The notes under the pieces are model-generated. The model was not told the DNA's origin and did no database searches. It worked only from the letters and a program-made list of their open reading frames with translations. A DNA stretch of 64,000 bases from the NCBI RefSeq assembly GCF_014384965.1, contig NZ_JACRSW010000001.1, forward strand, positions 186,001 to 250,000, given 5' to 3'. The position numbers were made by a program, and so were the translations under genes. The DNA is from Jutongia hominis (GTDB taxonomy: Bacteria > Bacillota > Clostridia > Lachnospirales > Lachnospiraceae). Of this stretch, positions 45,020-53,626 are shown in pieces (within the stretch, counting starts at the first letter, position 1; the number at the start of each line of letters is the position of its first letter).

Positions 45020-45880
45020 TCAATCAAAAAACCACGTTTCAAAGCGTTCTTTATCTTCAAAAAATCCGATCATCTCTCTTGTCAGGCTGATCCCGTCATC
45101 TGCTGCCGGGATCTTTCCTCTTTCATGCCATTCTGCCAAAGAAAGCTCGTTTGGATCAAGCGATATCTTGGCTTCTCCCTTAAGGCTCACAAAAAAGCCA
45201 TATAAAATGTTACTGTCAATCCCCCATGGCTGGCTTTTATAATATTTCGGCTTTCCAATATGCAAGCCGACTTCTTCAAACACTTCTCTTGCAACGGTTT
45301 CTTCCGCTGTCTCACCGAATTCCGTAAAACCGGCAAGCAGAGCATATTTTTTATATTCTCTTCCGGCATATTTGGATAACAATAACCTGTCCCGATCGAC
45401 AACACCTATGATCACAGCCGGAGCAATCTTGGGATAGATCATATTCCCACATCCGGGACAATATAACATTCGTTCTTTCTGACTATGAATTGTCGTTGTT
45501 GCACATCTTCCGCAAAAGCGGTTATCGCGATACCATCCTGCTAAATGCCATGCACTCATTACAGCAAAGCAGATTTCTTTCGAAATCAGCTGACGGATCG
45601 TAGAAAGTGCTTCATAACCATATCCCTCAACCTGTTCTTTTTCCTGCATATATTCTGCTTTTTTGATAAAATAACGGGTTTGATCGATTGAAAAAGCATA
45701 TTGAAACTTTTCTTCCTTTTGCTCTTTTAACTCGCAAAAAGACGGAATGATCAATTCATTTTGATCATTTCGCTGTATCAAAACACTTCTTTCATCAAAC
45801 AACACCACTTTATCTTTTGCTGTGATCGTGTCAAAACAGATCGGATTATAAAACTTCTTTGGTGCTATATCCTGTATCAC
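45020..45880 (-). CDS. nudC: NADH pyrophosphatase / NAD decapping Nudix hydrolase
   Basis: Splits NAD(H) to NMN and AMP; the family also removes NAD caps from RNA. It has 286 residues. A zinc ribbon (CGRCATTT and CPGC) precedes the Nudix domain with GFTEFGETAEETVAREVFEE and the family tag SQPWGIDSN (usual form SQPWPFPxS, so two positions differ). The start is GTG at 45880 with AGAGG before it; the hairpin repeat at 45903 lies 22 bases upstream. Confidence 0.93.
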   Translation of the reverse strand: MIQDIAPKKFYNPICFDTITAKDKVVLFDERSVLIQRNDQNELIIPSFCELKEQKEEKFQYAFSIDQTRYFIKKAEYMQEKEQVEGYGYEALSTIRQLISKEICFAVMSAWHLAGWYRDNRFCGRCATTTIHSQKERMLYCPGCGNMIYPKIAPAVIIGVVDRDRLLLSKYAGREYKKYALLAGFTEFGETAEETVAREVFEEVGLHIGKPKYYKSQPWGIDSNILYGFFVSLKGEAKISLDPNELSLAEWHERGKIPAADDGISLTREMIGFFEDKERFETWFFD

Positions 45881-45902
45881 AAAAATTCCTCTTTTCCTTG
45901 CT

Positions 45903-45962
45903 TATGTACTATCGAAAATCCAGCCGAAAGAAGCCGTTTAGAGAAGATGCCGAGAGTACATA
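45903..45962 (-). repeat. Hairpin repeat, copy 2, in the leader of nudC
   Basis: Ends TATGTACT and AGTACATA are exactly complementary, extended by TCG/CGA. The inner AAATCCAGCCGAAAG matches the copy at 11649-11720, but the orientation relative to the downstream gene is reversed. Confidence 0.75.
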
Positions 45963-45988
45963 CTTATCTGTATATATATTCTGTTATT

Positions 45989-47008
45989 TTAAAATTGATA
46001 CGCAATCTGAATATCATTTTCCTGAACGGTCACATCTGCGAGTACGCCATTGATCATCGGCATCATCGGAGGGATGTGTCCGATATCAAGATCCATGATG
46101 ATCGGAACGTGATATTTACTTAAAACGCCTGTCACTGCATCGTATTGGTTCAATCCAAACAGTTCCTCACCAAAACATAACGGTCTTCCTACCAGAAAAC
46201 CTTTTGCCTGTTCAAACCAGCCTGCATGATCAAGCTGCCAGAGTGTTCTTCGAATATCCATCACATTCAGGTCACAGGCTTCAAAATACCAGATAATTCC
46301 ATCCTTTGCATATTTCTGATTAAATTCTTTTACTTTGTCATAACCGGTTCCGACTAATTTGCCAAGACAGTCCAGACAGCCGCCGAGTATCCTGCCACGC
46401 ATTTTGCTGTCCTGATCCGGAACCTTGACTAAAATGCGATCCTGTGTCAGATAATAAGGTTCTAACGGATGTTCTTCATCTTTCTTTGATTCTTTTTCCC
46501 ACTTCGGATATCCCGTAAAAATATGTTTCTTTCCTTCGAGAAGCAGCATCGCATCCTCGACAGAAGCATACCATGGTTCCATACCAAATGCCGGAGCACA
46601 CGGTCCGTAAACAGATGCCGTATCACAAAGTGTAGTCAGCAAAAAAGTCATATTGGTATTATCAGAAAATCCCATATACCATTTTGGTTCTTCTGATGCA
46701 ATCTGCTCAAACGCTACATGATCTAATACTTCACACATCAATTCACCGCCACCGCAGGATAAGATCACATCGACATCCTTTTTTGCAAAAAAATCATTCA
46801 ATTCCGCCCCGCATAACTTTGGTTCATTGCTGATACCGATTCCTTTGCCTTCGTAACAATTCGGGCCGGACAAAAGCCGGTATCCTCTCTGCTTTAATAT
46901 ATCCTGTGCATGATCAAATGCACTTTTATAGGGTTCGATGTTGCATCCATAAGAAGGTGCAACAAAACCGATCGTTCCATTTTCTTTTAAAAACTCCGGT
47001 ATTCTCAT
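45989..47008 (-). CDS. LD-carboxypeptidase / MccF-like serine peptidase (S66)
   Basis: Cleaves the L,D bond of muropeptides or related amide links in the cytoplasm. It has 339 residues. The catalytic triad is visible as Ser in YMGFSDNT, Glu in WYFEACDLN and His in LDIGHIPPM. N-terminal GTIGFVAPSYGC and DVILSCGGGE fit the S66 fold. It overlaps the stop of the upstream Cys-cluster gene by four bases. LdcA or MccF activity cannot be separated from sequence. Confidence 0.92.
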   Translation of the reverse strand: MRIPEFLKENGTIGFVAPSYGCNIEPYKSAFDHAQDILKQRGYRLLSGPNCYEGKGIGISNEPKLCGAELNDFFAKKDVDVILSCGGGELMCEVLDHVAFEQIASEEPKWYMGFSDNTNMTFLLTTLCDTASVYGPCAPAFGMEPWYASVEDAMLLLEGKKHIFTGYPKWEKESKKDEEHPLEPYYLTQDRILVKVPDQDSKMRGRILGGCLDCLGKLVGTGYDKVKEFNQKYAKDGIIWYFEACDLNVMDIRRTLWQLDHAGWFEQAKGFLVGRPLCFGEELFGLNQYDAVTGVLSKYHVPIIMDLDIGHIPPMMPMINGVLADVTVQENDIQIAYQF

Positions 47009-47709
47009 GCCTGTCCTCCTTTGTCAAATCCAAGCTGTTTCTTTGCTGCCCGCAGTCTGCGGTCAAATTCACGATAAAAATCATCATCACTATGTACTGC
47101 CTGCTTTTGCAATACAGGATATGGTGCCGCAAAAAACGTCTGTAAAAAGAACATATCCCAGCGTTTCAAAAGATCTTTGGGCATACGTTGAGCCAGAAGC
47201 TGAAAATCCCTAATAAAGTAATGCCAATCGGATACGAACTTCTCATATGCATCCAGATTCGATATACCAAGCCACTTTGTGATCTTGACCTTGGTTCGTC
47301 TTTCTTTATGGCACTCCTGCGTTTGTAAAATATAGACAAAGCTTTCCTTTTCATATAATCTTCCAAGCGGAAACAACCTGCAAAATCCCGGTCGGAATGC
47401 ATGGATCAAGCACCTTCCTTCTTCATTTAAGAACGTGCATTTTTCTTCTTTTCCGCTCAGCTTCAAATGAGGAAGGATCATCCCCTGTTCGGAATGCAAT
47501 TCGATCGAATTGCCGATCATGTCTTCAAAGCTTTGCTGCAAATTCTGTGATAACATATGAATATCCCATGGATCCAATACAATACTTTCTCCCATTCCCT
47601 GACAGCACGCACTACATCCATCACAGTCATTGCATCCTAAACGTACCATATCGTTTTTATGGTATTTTTTTCCATCTGTAATTTCTTCTAATGAAACATT
47701 TCTTTCCAT
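47005..47709 (-). CDS. YkgJ-family cysteine-cluster protein
   Basis: A 234-residue protein with the CxxCxxCC metal-binding cluster (GCNDCDGCSACCQGMGE) and the partner motif FRPGFCRLFPLG after EGRCLIHA. The family probably binds zinc or an Fe-S centre; its role is unknown. The C-terminal 90 residues are helical. ATGA overlap with the S66 gene and 12-base spacing to nfo suggest one operon nfo - ykgJ-like - S66. Confidence 0.88.
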   Translation of the reverse strand: MERNVSLEEITDGKKYHKNDMVRLGCNDCDGCSACCQGMGESIVLDPWDIHMLSQNLQQSFEDMIGNSIELHSEQGMILPHLKLSGKEEKCTFLNEEGRCLIHAFRPGFCRLFPLGRLYEKESFVYILQTQECHKERRTKVKITKWLGISNLDAYEKFVSDWHYFIRDFQLLAQRMPKDLLKRWDMFFLQTFFAAPYPVLQKQAVHSDDDFYREFDRRLRAAKKQLGFDKGGQA

Positions 47710-47721
47710 TTTCGTACCTCG

Positions 47722-48552
47722 TTACTCAACCCATGATTGGATCAATGCAATCTCTTTTGCATAGCCGTCATCTTCATTTGGTGTCTCTAAAATAAATGGT
47801 TTGCCCTGTAATGCCGGATGGCAGGCGATCCGCTTCATGGCTTCTGCCCCGATCTCTCCCTGACCGATCTTTTGATGTCTGTCTTTATGTGCTCCTAACA
47901 GATTCATACTATCATTAAAATGAACCGCACAAAGGCGATCCAGACCGATCACACGATCAAACTCGGTCAACACACCATCCAGATCGTTGACAATATCATA
48001 ACCGCCATCCCATGTATGACAGGTATCAAAACATACACCGACCTTCTCTGATAATACCACACGATCAATGATCTCACGGAGTTCTTCAAAGTTTCTGCCG
48101 ACCTCGCTTCCTTTGCCTGCCATTGTTTCTAATAAAACGATCGTAGACTGCTCGGCTGTTAACGCTTCATTTAACGTTTCTGCGATCAATTCAATTCCTT
48201 TTTCCACTCCCTGTCCGACATGAGAACCCGGATGGAAATTATAATAATTTCCCGGAACATATTCCATTCTCTTCATATCATCAAAAAACATTTCTTTTGA
48301 AAAACGACGCACATCTTCTTTTGCCGCACAAAGATTCATTGTATAGGGTGCATGGGCAACTAATTTTCCAAAATTGTGTTCTTTTGCATATGTAAGGAAC
48401 TTTTCAATATCCTTTTCATCGATTGCTTTTGCTTTTCCTCCTCTTGGATTTCTGGTAAAAAATGCAAATGTATTGCCTCCCAGTTCTACTTCTTTTCTTC
48501 CCATTGCAGCAAATCCTTTAGATGCTGATAAATGATTTCCAATATAAAACAT
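47722..48552 (-). CDS. nfo: Deoxyribonuclease IV (endonuclease IV)
   Basis: AP endonuclease of base-excision repair. It has 276 residues, near the usual 280. Metal-site motifs are visible: [60 protein letters not shown] and [17 protein letters not shown]. It follows the FliB-type gene after 21 bases and leads the Cys-cluster gene. Confidence 0.96.
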   Translation of the reverse strand: MFYIGNHLSASKGFAAMGRKEVELGGNTFAFFTRNPRGGKAKAIDEKDIEKFLTYAKEHNFGKLVAHAPYTMNLCAAKEDVRRFSKEMFFDDMKRMEYVPGNYYNFHPGSHVGQGVEKGIELIAETLNEALTAEQSTIVLLETMAGKGSEVGRNFEELREIIDRVVLSEKVGVCFDTCHTWDGGYDIVNDLDGVLTEFDRVIGLDRLCAVHFNDSMNLLGAHKDRHQKIGQGEIGAEAMKRIACHPALQGKPFILETPNEDDGYAKEIALIQSWVE

Positions 48553-48573
48553 ATCCTTTTTCCTTCCTTACTC

Positions 48574-49791
48574 TTATAATAAAACCTGTTTACATAATTC
48601 TTCTAATGTATAGATATCTTCAAATAAAAATTCATCTTCAAGATATTCAATATTTACTTCCGAATGCTCTACTTCTTTTGCATAGATCCTTGTAAGATCT
48701 ACCCGGTCTTCTTTGGTAAAAGTATTCTGCTTTTCTAAATAACGGCACAGACCCATATCCTGCACCAATAAAAAAGCGGCTACGATACACTGGGCTTTTC
48801 CCCAGAAATTATTATCATCCAGACAACGGATCAGAAACAAAAATGCATTGTATACGATCCAGTGTTCCTGTTCATATGCTCTTTTATTTTCTTGTAAATC
48901 ATGCAGGAATATTTCTTTTTCTTCCAGATAAGACTTTTCTATATTTATAGAAGATTGATCTTTTTGAAAACAAACCTTTACTTTTCCAAAGTTTTCTTCC
49001 CATTCCCGATCAATACTTTCCATCCCGCCAAACGATTCCATTCTCTTTTGGTAATACGAAAAAGCTTCTTCTGTAGCTGCCATTCGATCTGCTTTCTTTT
49101 CGCTTTGAATCTGCTCGCAAAAAGCATCTGCTTTTTGACAGATTGCAAGATAGTCAATCTCAGGAATCGCATCATACGCTTCTTCGTTCATACAAGCTTG
49201 CACTTCTTTTGCATAAAATAGAAAAGTAACGATCCTCTGTTCTAACGGATACGTTCGATTCTGAAGAATAGAGATCGAATGATCTCTTGCATAGCGGACA
49301 TTGTTTGCAATCAAAAGTTCCTCTTTACTTTCATCAAGGTCAATCTCTTCCTCTATCTGTTTTTCCCTGAAAGAAATCTTTTGGGCTGAACCAAATAACA
49401 AACGTCCTGCCTCGGCACAGCTTGGGCTCAGCGAAATCTCTCTTGTATGATCATATTCAAAAAAATTTCTTGGCGTATTCGCACAGACATCACAGATCGC
49501 ATCTTCACCAAGTGTCAGGATCATCTCGCAAAGATTGTCCTGATTCAAAAAAGGACAACGTCTGTCTTCCTTTAAAACGAATCCATGACTTTCATATACG
49601 TCTTCATCATCGGTTTCATATTCTCTGATATTTGCCCGTATTTTTTCTCCGAATTCTCCCGGAATCTGCATATATTTTTGATAGCTTTCATCATCAATAT
49701 CAATTTCCCATCCGGCACAACAGGTATCTTCACACGCTCCTGCAATACAGGCAAATTGTTCATAATATTTAGGATATCGTAATGTTATCAT
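48574..49791 (-). CDS. fliB: FliB-family lysine-N-methylase
   Basis: A 405-residue protein with the FliB/LafV N-terminal cysteine pattern: CIAGACEDTCCAGWEID, then CPFLNQDNLCEM and CDVCANTPRNFF, which likely bind an Fe-S or zinc centre. In Salmonella FliB methylates flagellin lysines. No flagellin is near, so the substrate here is open. The gene heads the block fliB - nfo - ykgJ-like - S66 and follows spoVAC after about 75 bases. Confidence 0.85.
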   Translation of the reverse strand: MITLRYPKYYEQFACIAGACEDTCCAGWEIDIDDESYQKYMQIPGEFGEKIRANIREYETDDEDVYESHGFVLKEDRRCPFLNQDNLCEMILTLGEDAICDVCANTPRNFFEYDHTREISLSPSCAEAGRLLFGSAQKISFREKQIEEEIDLDESKEELLIANNVRYARDHSISILQNRTYPLEQRIVTFLFYAKEVQACMNEEAYDAIPEIDYLAICQKADAFCEQIQSEKKADRMAATEEAFSYYQKRMESFGGMESIDREWEENFGKVKVCFQKDQSSINIEKSYLEEKEIFLHDLQENKRAYEQEHWIVYNAFLFLIRCLDDNNFWGKAQCIVAAFLLVQDMGLCRYLEKQNTFTKEDRVDLTRIYAKEVEHSEVNIEYLEDEFLFEDIYTLEELCKQVLL

Positions 49792-49865
49792 ATCGCTTTT
49801 CTCTTTTCTTTCGTTACTACGGATCTTTTTTCAAATCTTACCATATCATTCTGTCAAGTACAAGC

Positions 49866-50405
49866 TTACATATGCATGATCCAATAGATCAAGCCAACAA
49901 ACCACGAGCTTACAATGCCATATAAAATAACCGGCCCCGCAATCGTAAAAATCTTACAGCCAACGCCAAAAACTTCACCTTCTGTCTGAAACTCAATTGC
50001 CGGGGACACAACAGAATTCGCAAAACCCGTGATCGGCACGATACTTCCTGCACCGCCAAACTGTGCCAGCTTTTGATAAATATTAAGTCCTGTCAGAATT
50101 ATACTGATCGCGATCAAAGTGATCGTTCCGTATAAAGCCGCCAACTCTTTTTCGTTTCCCAGATATTCATAAAAAGAATTCAAGCCCTCTCCGAGCGTAC
50201 AGATCAGACCACCGACCAAAAAAGCTTTTGCACAATTTGCAAAACAGTTACTTTTGGGTGTCATATTCTCCACATATTGATTATATGCTTCGTTCCTTTT
50301 CTTCTGATCTTTGATCGCTAAGATTTCTTCCATCGAAGGTTTTGTACTATCTTTTTCATTCATAACCATATACCGCACGCATCCGCACATTTTAGCGAAT
50401 GCCAT
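49866..50405 (-). CDS. spoVAC: Stage V sporulation protein AC
   Basis: Membrane subunit of the SpoVA dipicolinate channel, with mechanosensitive properties in B. subtilis. It has 179 residues from the chosen ATG, with TPKSNCFANCAKAFLVGGLI and GAGSIVPITGFANSVVSPAI, and four to five membrane segments. The start is uncertain: the ATG at 50405 has AAGGAG only three bases away; a later ATG (MNEKDSTKP) gives a length closer to the B. subtilis protein (150). A 522-bp palindromic element separates it from spoVAB. Confidence 0.93.
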   Translation of the reverse strand: MAFAKMCGCVRYMVMNEKDSTKPSMEEILAIKDQKKRNEAYNQYVENMTPKSNCFANCAKAFLVGGLICTLGEGLNSFYEYLGNEKELAALYGTITLIAISIILTGLNIYQKLAQFGGAGSIVPITGFANSVVSPAIEFQTEGEVFGVGCKIFTIAGPVILYGIVSSWFVGLIYWIMHM

Positions 50406-50448
50406 GCTCTCCTTTCTGCATTTCATTGACTGCCAGACCTTTACCACC

Positions 50449-50970
50449 ACACACCACCATTTCCTGAACCATCCTCACAAAAACACTCTTCAACTTCATT
50501 GCGTCATATCAGTAGTTTTTTTATTTGTGTTTCTATTTCTTTTGCATTTTGAAGCACTGTTTCGCCTGATAAGAATTTCTAAGATTTTTAGTTTTTTGCC
50601 CTGATTATGGGCGCTCTCATCTGATATAGGGGCAAGGCCAGTTCTGATGTACATTGCTGTTGGGGCTCTCTAAGCCCGTCGCCACTTGCACTTCAAAAAA
50701 CGACTTTCCTTTTGAAGTGCTACGTGTGCGCTACGTGGCTTTGCGAAGCGGGAGCGTGCCCTACACAGCAATGCTACTCAGGCTGAGTCGCCCCTATAGT
50801 TATGACCCGCGCCCAATCAGCAAAAAACTAAAAAAATCCAGAAATTCTAATCAGCCGTCGTGTCTATTCAAAATGCAAAAAAGAAATAGAAACACAATTC
50901 AAAATTTAACGATATGACGCATTGAAATACTCTTATTTTGTGAGGATGATGATGCAATACGGTGATGTGT
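50449..50970. repeat. Long palindromic element, copy 2 (between spoVAB and spoVAC)
   Basis: A 522-bp imperfect palindrome filling the spoVAB-spoVAC gap. Outer arms, not shared with copy 1: ATCCTCACAAAA against TTTTGTGAGGAT, and GCGTCATATC against GATATGACGC. Next: TTTGCATTTTGAA against TTCAAAATGCAAA; GAATTTCT (50573-50580) against AGAAATTC (50840-50847). The core is about 80% identical to copy 1 in reverse complement. Arm differences between the copies are paired. Confidence 0.9.
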
Positions 50971-50990
50971 TTTGTAAAGATCTGTGCTGT

Positions 50991-51413
50991 TTATTTTCCG
51001 GTGAAGATGAGCTGGTAGAAGCTTCCCAGTGCTTTTCCTAAGGCAAGGGAAAAGATCAGTATCGGAAGACCATGTACCAGTTTCAAACGATGGCACAGGA
51101 TCGGAATTACTTTTAAAGTCTCCGCCAATGCCATGATCAACGCCCCGGTAAAAATCCCCGAAAAGAAACCGATCACCATACCGCCGATATATCCAATGGG
51201 CAAGGGCAGCTGAAAGACAGATACTATCGTTCCTGCGATTCCACCATATGCGATCATATTTTCCAAAGAATACAGATACTTAGCAAGTCCCATCCTCCCG
51301 GCAAGTCTTGGCAGTATTCCAAGAATTGAAATAAAGGCAAATACGCCTCCTGCCACACCAACGCCTCCTGCAAAACCAACAACAGCAACGCAGATATTTG
51401 CAAACCATTCCAT
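50991..51413 (-). CDS. spoVAB: Stage V sporulation protein AB
   Basis: A 140-residue membrane protein of the SpoVA group with four or five hydrophobic segments: FAGGVGVAGGVFAFISILGI, YGGIAGTIVSVFQLPLPIGY and IFTGALIMALAETLKVIPIL. Length and the GxxGxxVG pattern match B. subtilis SpoVAB (141). It follows spoVAA after 15 bases with AGGAGG before the ATG. Confidence 0.92.
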   Translation of the reverse strand: MEWFANICVAVVGFAGGVGVAGGVFAFISILGILPRLAGRMGLAKYLYSLENMIAYGGIAGTIVSVFQLPLPIGYIGGMVIGFFSGIFTGALIMALAETLKVIPILCHRLKLVHGLPILIFSLALGKALGSFYQLIFTGK

Positions 51414-51428
51414 ATGCTTTTCCTCCTG

Positions 51429-52043
51429 CTATTTTTTTGTTTCGTTTTCGCGGTCAGCATTCTTTATGATCGCTTTATTCATCTCTTCCTCATAGTTTCG
51501 CATTTCAATATGGATCGGTGTCGGATCATTTTTTAGCTTACTTCCTTTAAAATGATTGTAAAACCCCAGAATGCCGACAAAGATCCCAATACTATAGGCA
51601 GTTTCCATGATCGCACTATCCTTTTTATGTCCTAAGATCAGACGGTACAGATTATCAAAAACATCTCCCACACTGACATCGGTATTAAATGTCATGATCG
51701 TAAATGCAGATCCGAGAAAAACAATCAAAGATACCAAGATTAATTTGCACCTTTCCATTACTTTTTGGTCAGCTTTTGGCATTTTATATTCCAGAATAAA
51801 ATCACTCTCTCCGATCGATTCAATCTGTATTCCCGGACATTCTTTTTGTACCTGTCTGATAATCTTCATCACCGAGAATACGATCTTCTCATTTTTATCC
51901 CCTTTGACCGTATACAGGATCATATCACCGATACGCTTTGCAAGACAGTCCTCTTCACAATAGATTTCTGCGACATCCTTTAAATAAATTTTTCGATTCA
52001 CCACCTGTACTTCCTGCGGCAGTTTCAAGTATACAACGTCCAT
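51429..52043 (-). CDS. spoVAA: Stage V sporulation protein AA
   Basis: A 204-residue protein, like the 206 of B. subtilis SpoVAA. The soluble N-terminal part (VYLKLPQEVQVVNRKIYLKD) is followed by two membrane segments and the conserved MTFNTDVSVGDVFDNLYRLI between them. Recent structural work places its N-terminal domains at the membrane face of the channel; here this is family knowledge. GGAGG precedes the ATG. The gene overlaps the small frame starting at 52188. Confidence 0.92.
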   Translation of the reverse strand: MDVVYLKLPQEVQVVNRKIYLKDVAEIYCEEDCLAKRIGDMILYTVKGDKNEKIVFSVMKIIRQVQKECPGIQIESIGESDFILEYKMPKADQKVMERCKLILVSLIVFLGSAFTIMTFNTDVSVGDVFDNLYRLILGHKKDSAIMETAYSIGIFVGILGFYNHFKGSKLKNDPTPIHIEMRNYEEEMNKAIIKNADRENETKK

Positions 52044-52188
52044 ATCTTTCCTCCATCTTTACGATCTTTCCATTTGAATATCTCTTCGGGTCATTTTGTG
52101 CTTCTTTCAAAAAACACATAGCTACTAATGTTAATATTCCAAGCACAACAATAAGACATACCTGTTTCTTTTTCGTGATCTGCATCAT
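51955..52188 (-). CDS. Possible small membrane protein upstream of spoVAA
   Basis: A 77-codon frame with a strong ribosome site (AAAGGAG, then AAATGATG), first in the mRNA from the forespore promoter at 52266. Residues 8-26 (QVCLIVVLGILTLVAMCFL) form one membrane segment. The last 30 codons overlap spoVAA in another frame, which is unusual and suggests a truncated or chance C-terminus. No family recognised. Confidence 0.4.
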   Translation of the reverse strand: MMQITKKKQVCLIVVLGILTLVAMCFLKEAQNDPKRYSNGKIVKMEERYGRCILETAAGSTGGESKNLFKGCRRNLL

Positions 52189-52392
52189 TTCTCCTTTCTA
52201 GTGCAACCTCTGCGCTCCTTTTAAAATTCAAGCAGCTTGTATTACTTTTGATACGATTTACAAACAAGTATGTCTTTTTTTTATTTTTTTATTCTTTTAT
52301 TCCTTTTTCATTAGGATAACAGTATGAAATATCTCCCATATGCATGAAAAACTACTGCCTCTTATATGCTTTTACACTAACTACCATTTGTT
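52044..52392. other. Gap between sigF and spoVAA
   Basis: Holds the forespore promoter at 52266-52294 and the small frame at 52188. I see no terminator after sigF, so read-through from spoIIA is also possible. Confidence 0.5.
52266..52294 (-). promoter_or_regulatory. Forespore (sigma-G/F-type) promoter of spoVAA-AB-AC
   Basis: GAATA, 17 bases, CATACTT on the minus strand: perfect -35 and six of seven in the -10. Same layout as the promoter of spoVAD at 40559. Confidence 0.6.
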
Positions 52393-53184
52393 TTATAATT
52401 GTGCTTTTTTTCGCATCTGTGTGAGTATCTTTTTTTCCATCCGGCTGACCTGTACCTGGCTGATCCCTAACTGCTTTGCAACCTGCATCTGTGTCATATC
52501 ATGAAAATAGCGATATTCGATCAATTTGCGGGATGTTGCATCAAGTTCTTTAAGCAGTTGTTCTAACAGCATATGGTTTAACAATTCTTCTTTTTCGTAA
52601 TCTGCACTAACTCCGTTTTCTCCGATTGTATTTTGCGAGGAAACATTATTTCCGGCATATCCTAAGCTTGTTGTCTTATCAAAAACAACCTGATCTGCCA
52701 TCGTAACCGCTCTTCCTTCCGACTCAAAGATCGTCCGGTAGATCGAATCTACTTCCGTATTTGCTTCTAAGGCAAGAACTATCTCCTCACGCGATAATTC
52801 TGTTGCTGCGGCTACTTCTTCAAGCGTTGCATTTCTGCCATTCTCCTGACTGATCTTTTCTGCCGTCCTTCGGACTTTATAGCTTTGTTCTTTTAATGTC
52901 CTGCTGACTTTGATCATGCCATCATCCCTTAGAAAACGTTTGATTTCCCCTGTTATCATTGGTACTGCATAGGTTGAAAATTTCACTTGAAACTGTACAT
53001 CAAAGCGGTCAATCGCCTTGATCAGACCGATACATCCAATCTGAAAGATGTCTTCCTGGTCATATCCACGTCCTGCAAATCGTTTGACAATACTCCATAC
53101 CAGCCCGACATTTTCCTCTACTATCTGATTTCTAGACTGCCTGTCCCCTTTTTGTGCCTTTTGTAAAAGTTCCATTATCTCCAT
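52393..53184 (-). CDS. sigF: Sporulation sigma factor F
   Basis: First forespore-specific sigma factor. It has 263 residues. Region 2 has AGRGYDQEDIFQIGCIGLIK and KFSTYAVPMITGEIKRFLRD, region 3 VSRTLKEQSYKVRRTAEKIS, and region 4 MTQMQVAKQLGISQVQVSRM. About 20 residues longer than B. subtilis SigF, mostly in the region 3-4 linker (residues 160-200). Third gene of spoIIA, 10 bases after spoIIAB. Confidence 0.97.
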   Translation of the reverse strand: MEIMELLQKAQKGDRQSRNQIVEENVGLVWSIVKRFAGRGYDQEDIFQIGCIGLIKAIDRFDVQFQVKFSTYAVPMITGEIKRFLRDDGMIKVSRTLKEQSYKVRRTAEKISQENGRNATLEEVAAATELSREEIVLALEANTEVDSIYRTIFESEGRAVTMADQVVFDKTTSLGYAGNNVSSQNTIGENGVSADYEKEELLNHMLLEQLLKELDATSRKLIEYRYFHDMTQMQVAKQLGISQVQVSRMEKKILTQMRKKAQL

Positions 53185-53194
53185 AATGCTGCCT

Positions 53195-53626
53195 TTACAG
53201 GGGTTCTACGCTTTCCTGCTCCTTTCCTATTTCTTTATCCATTTCTACTAATGTGCCCTCTCCGACTTTGGAAGTCACTTTCAAATGATCCATAAATGCA
53301 TCCATAAATGCAAATCCCATCCCGGAACGTTCCCATTCCGGTTTTGTTGTATATAACGGTTCCATTGCTTTGTCAATATCCTCAATACCTATTCCCCAGT
53401 CCTGTACCGAAATATGTATCGTTTTCCCTTTAATCGTACAATGGATCTCGATCTTCCCTTTTTCTTTTCCATATCCATGAATGATACTGTTTGTTACCGC
53501 TTCGGATACTGCTGTTTTTACATCGGCTAATTCTTCAAATGTCGGATCAAGCCTTGTCATATAAGCTGCTACAACTGTTCTTGCAAAACTTTCATTTTCA
53601 GAAATGTTATTGATTATGAGTTTCAT
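53195..53626 (-). CDS. spoIIAB: Anti-sigma-F factor / serine kinase SpoIIAB
   Basis: Binds SigF and phosphorylates SpoIIAA with ATP. It has 143 residues of the GHKL ATPase fold: N-box EAVTNSIIHGY, G1 VQDWGIGIEDI and G2 ERSGMGFAFM. The first four bases overlap the end of spoIIAA (ATGA), so translation is coupled and the partner ratio is fixed. Confidence 0.97.
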   Translation of the reverse strand: MKLIINNISENESFARTVVAAYMTRLDPTFEELADVKTAVSEAVTNSIIHGYGKEKGKIEIHCTIKGKTIHISVQDWGIGIEDIDKAMEPLYTTKPEWERSGMGFAFMDAFMDHLKVTSKVGEGTLVEMDKEIGKEQESVEPL

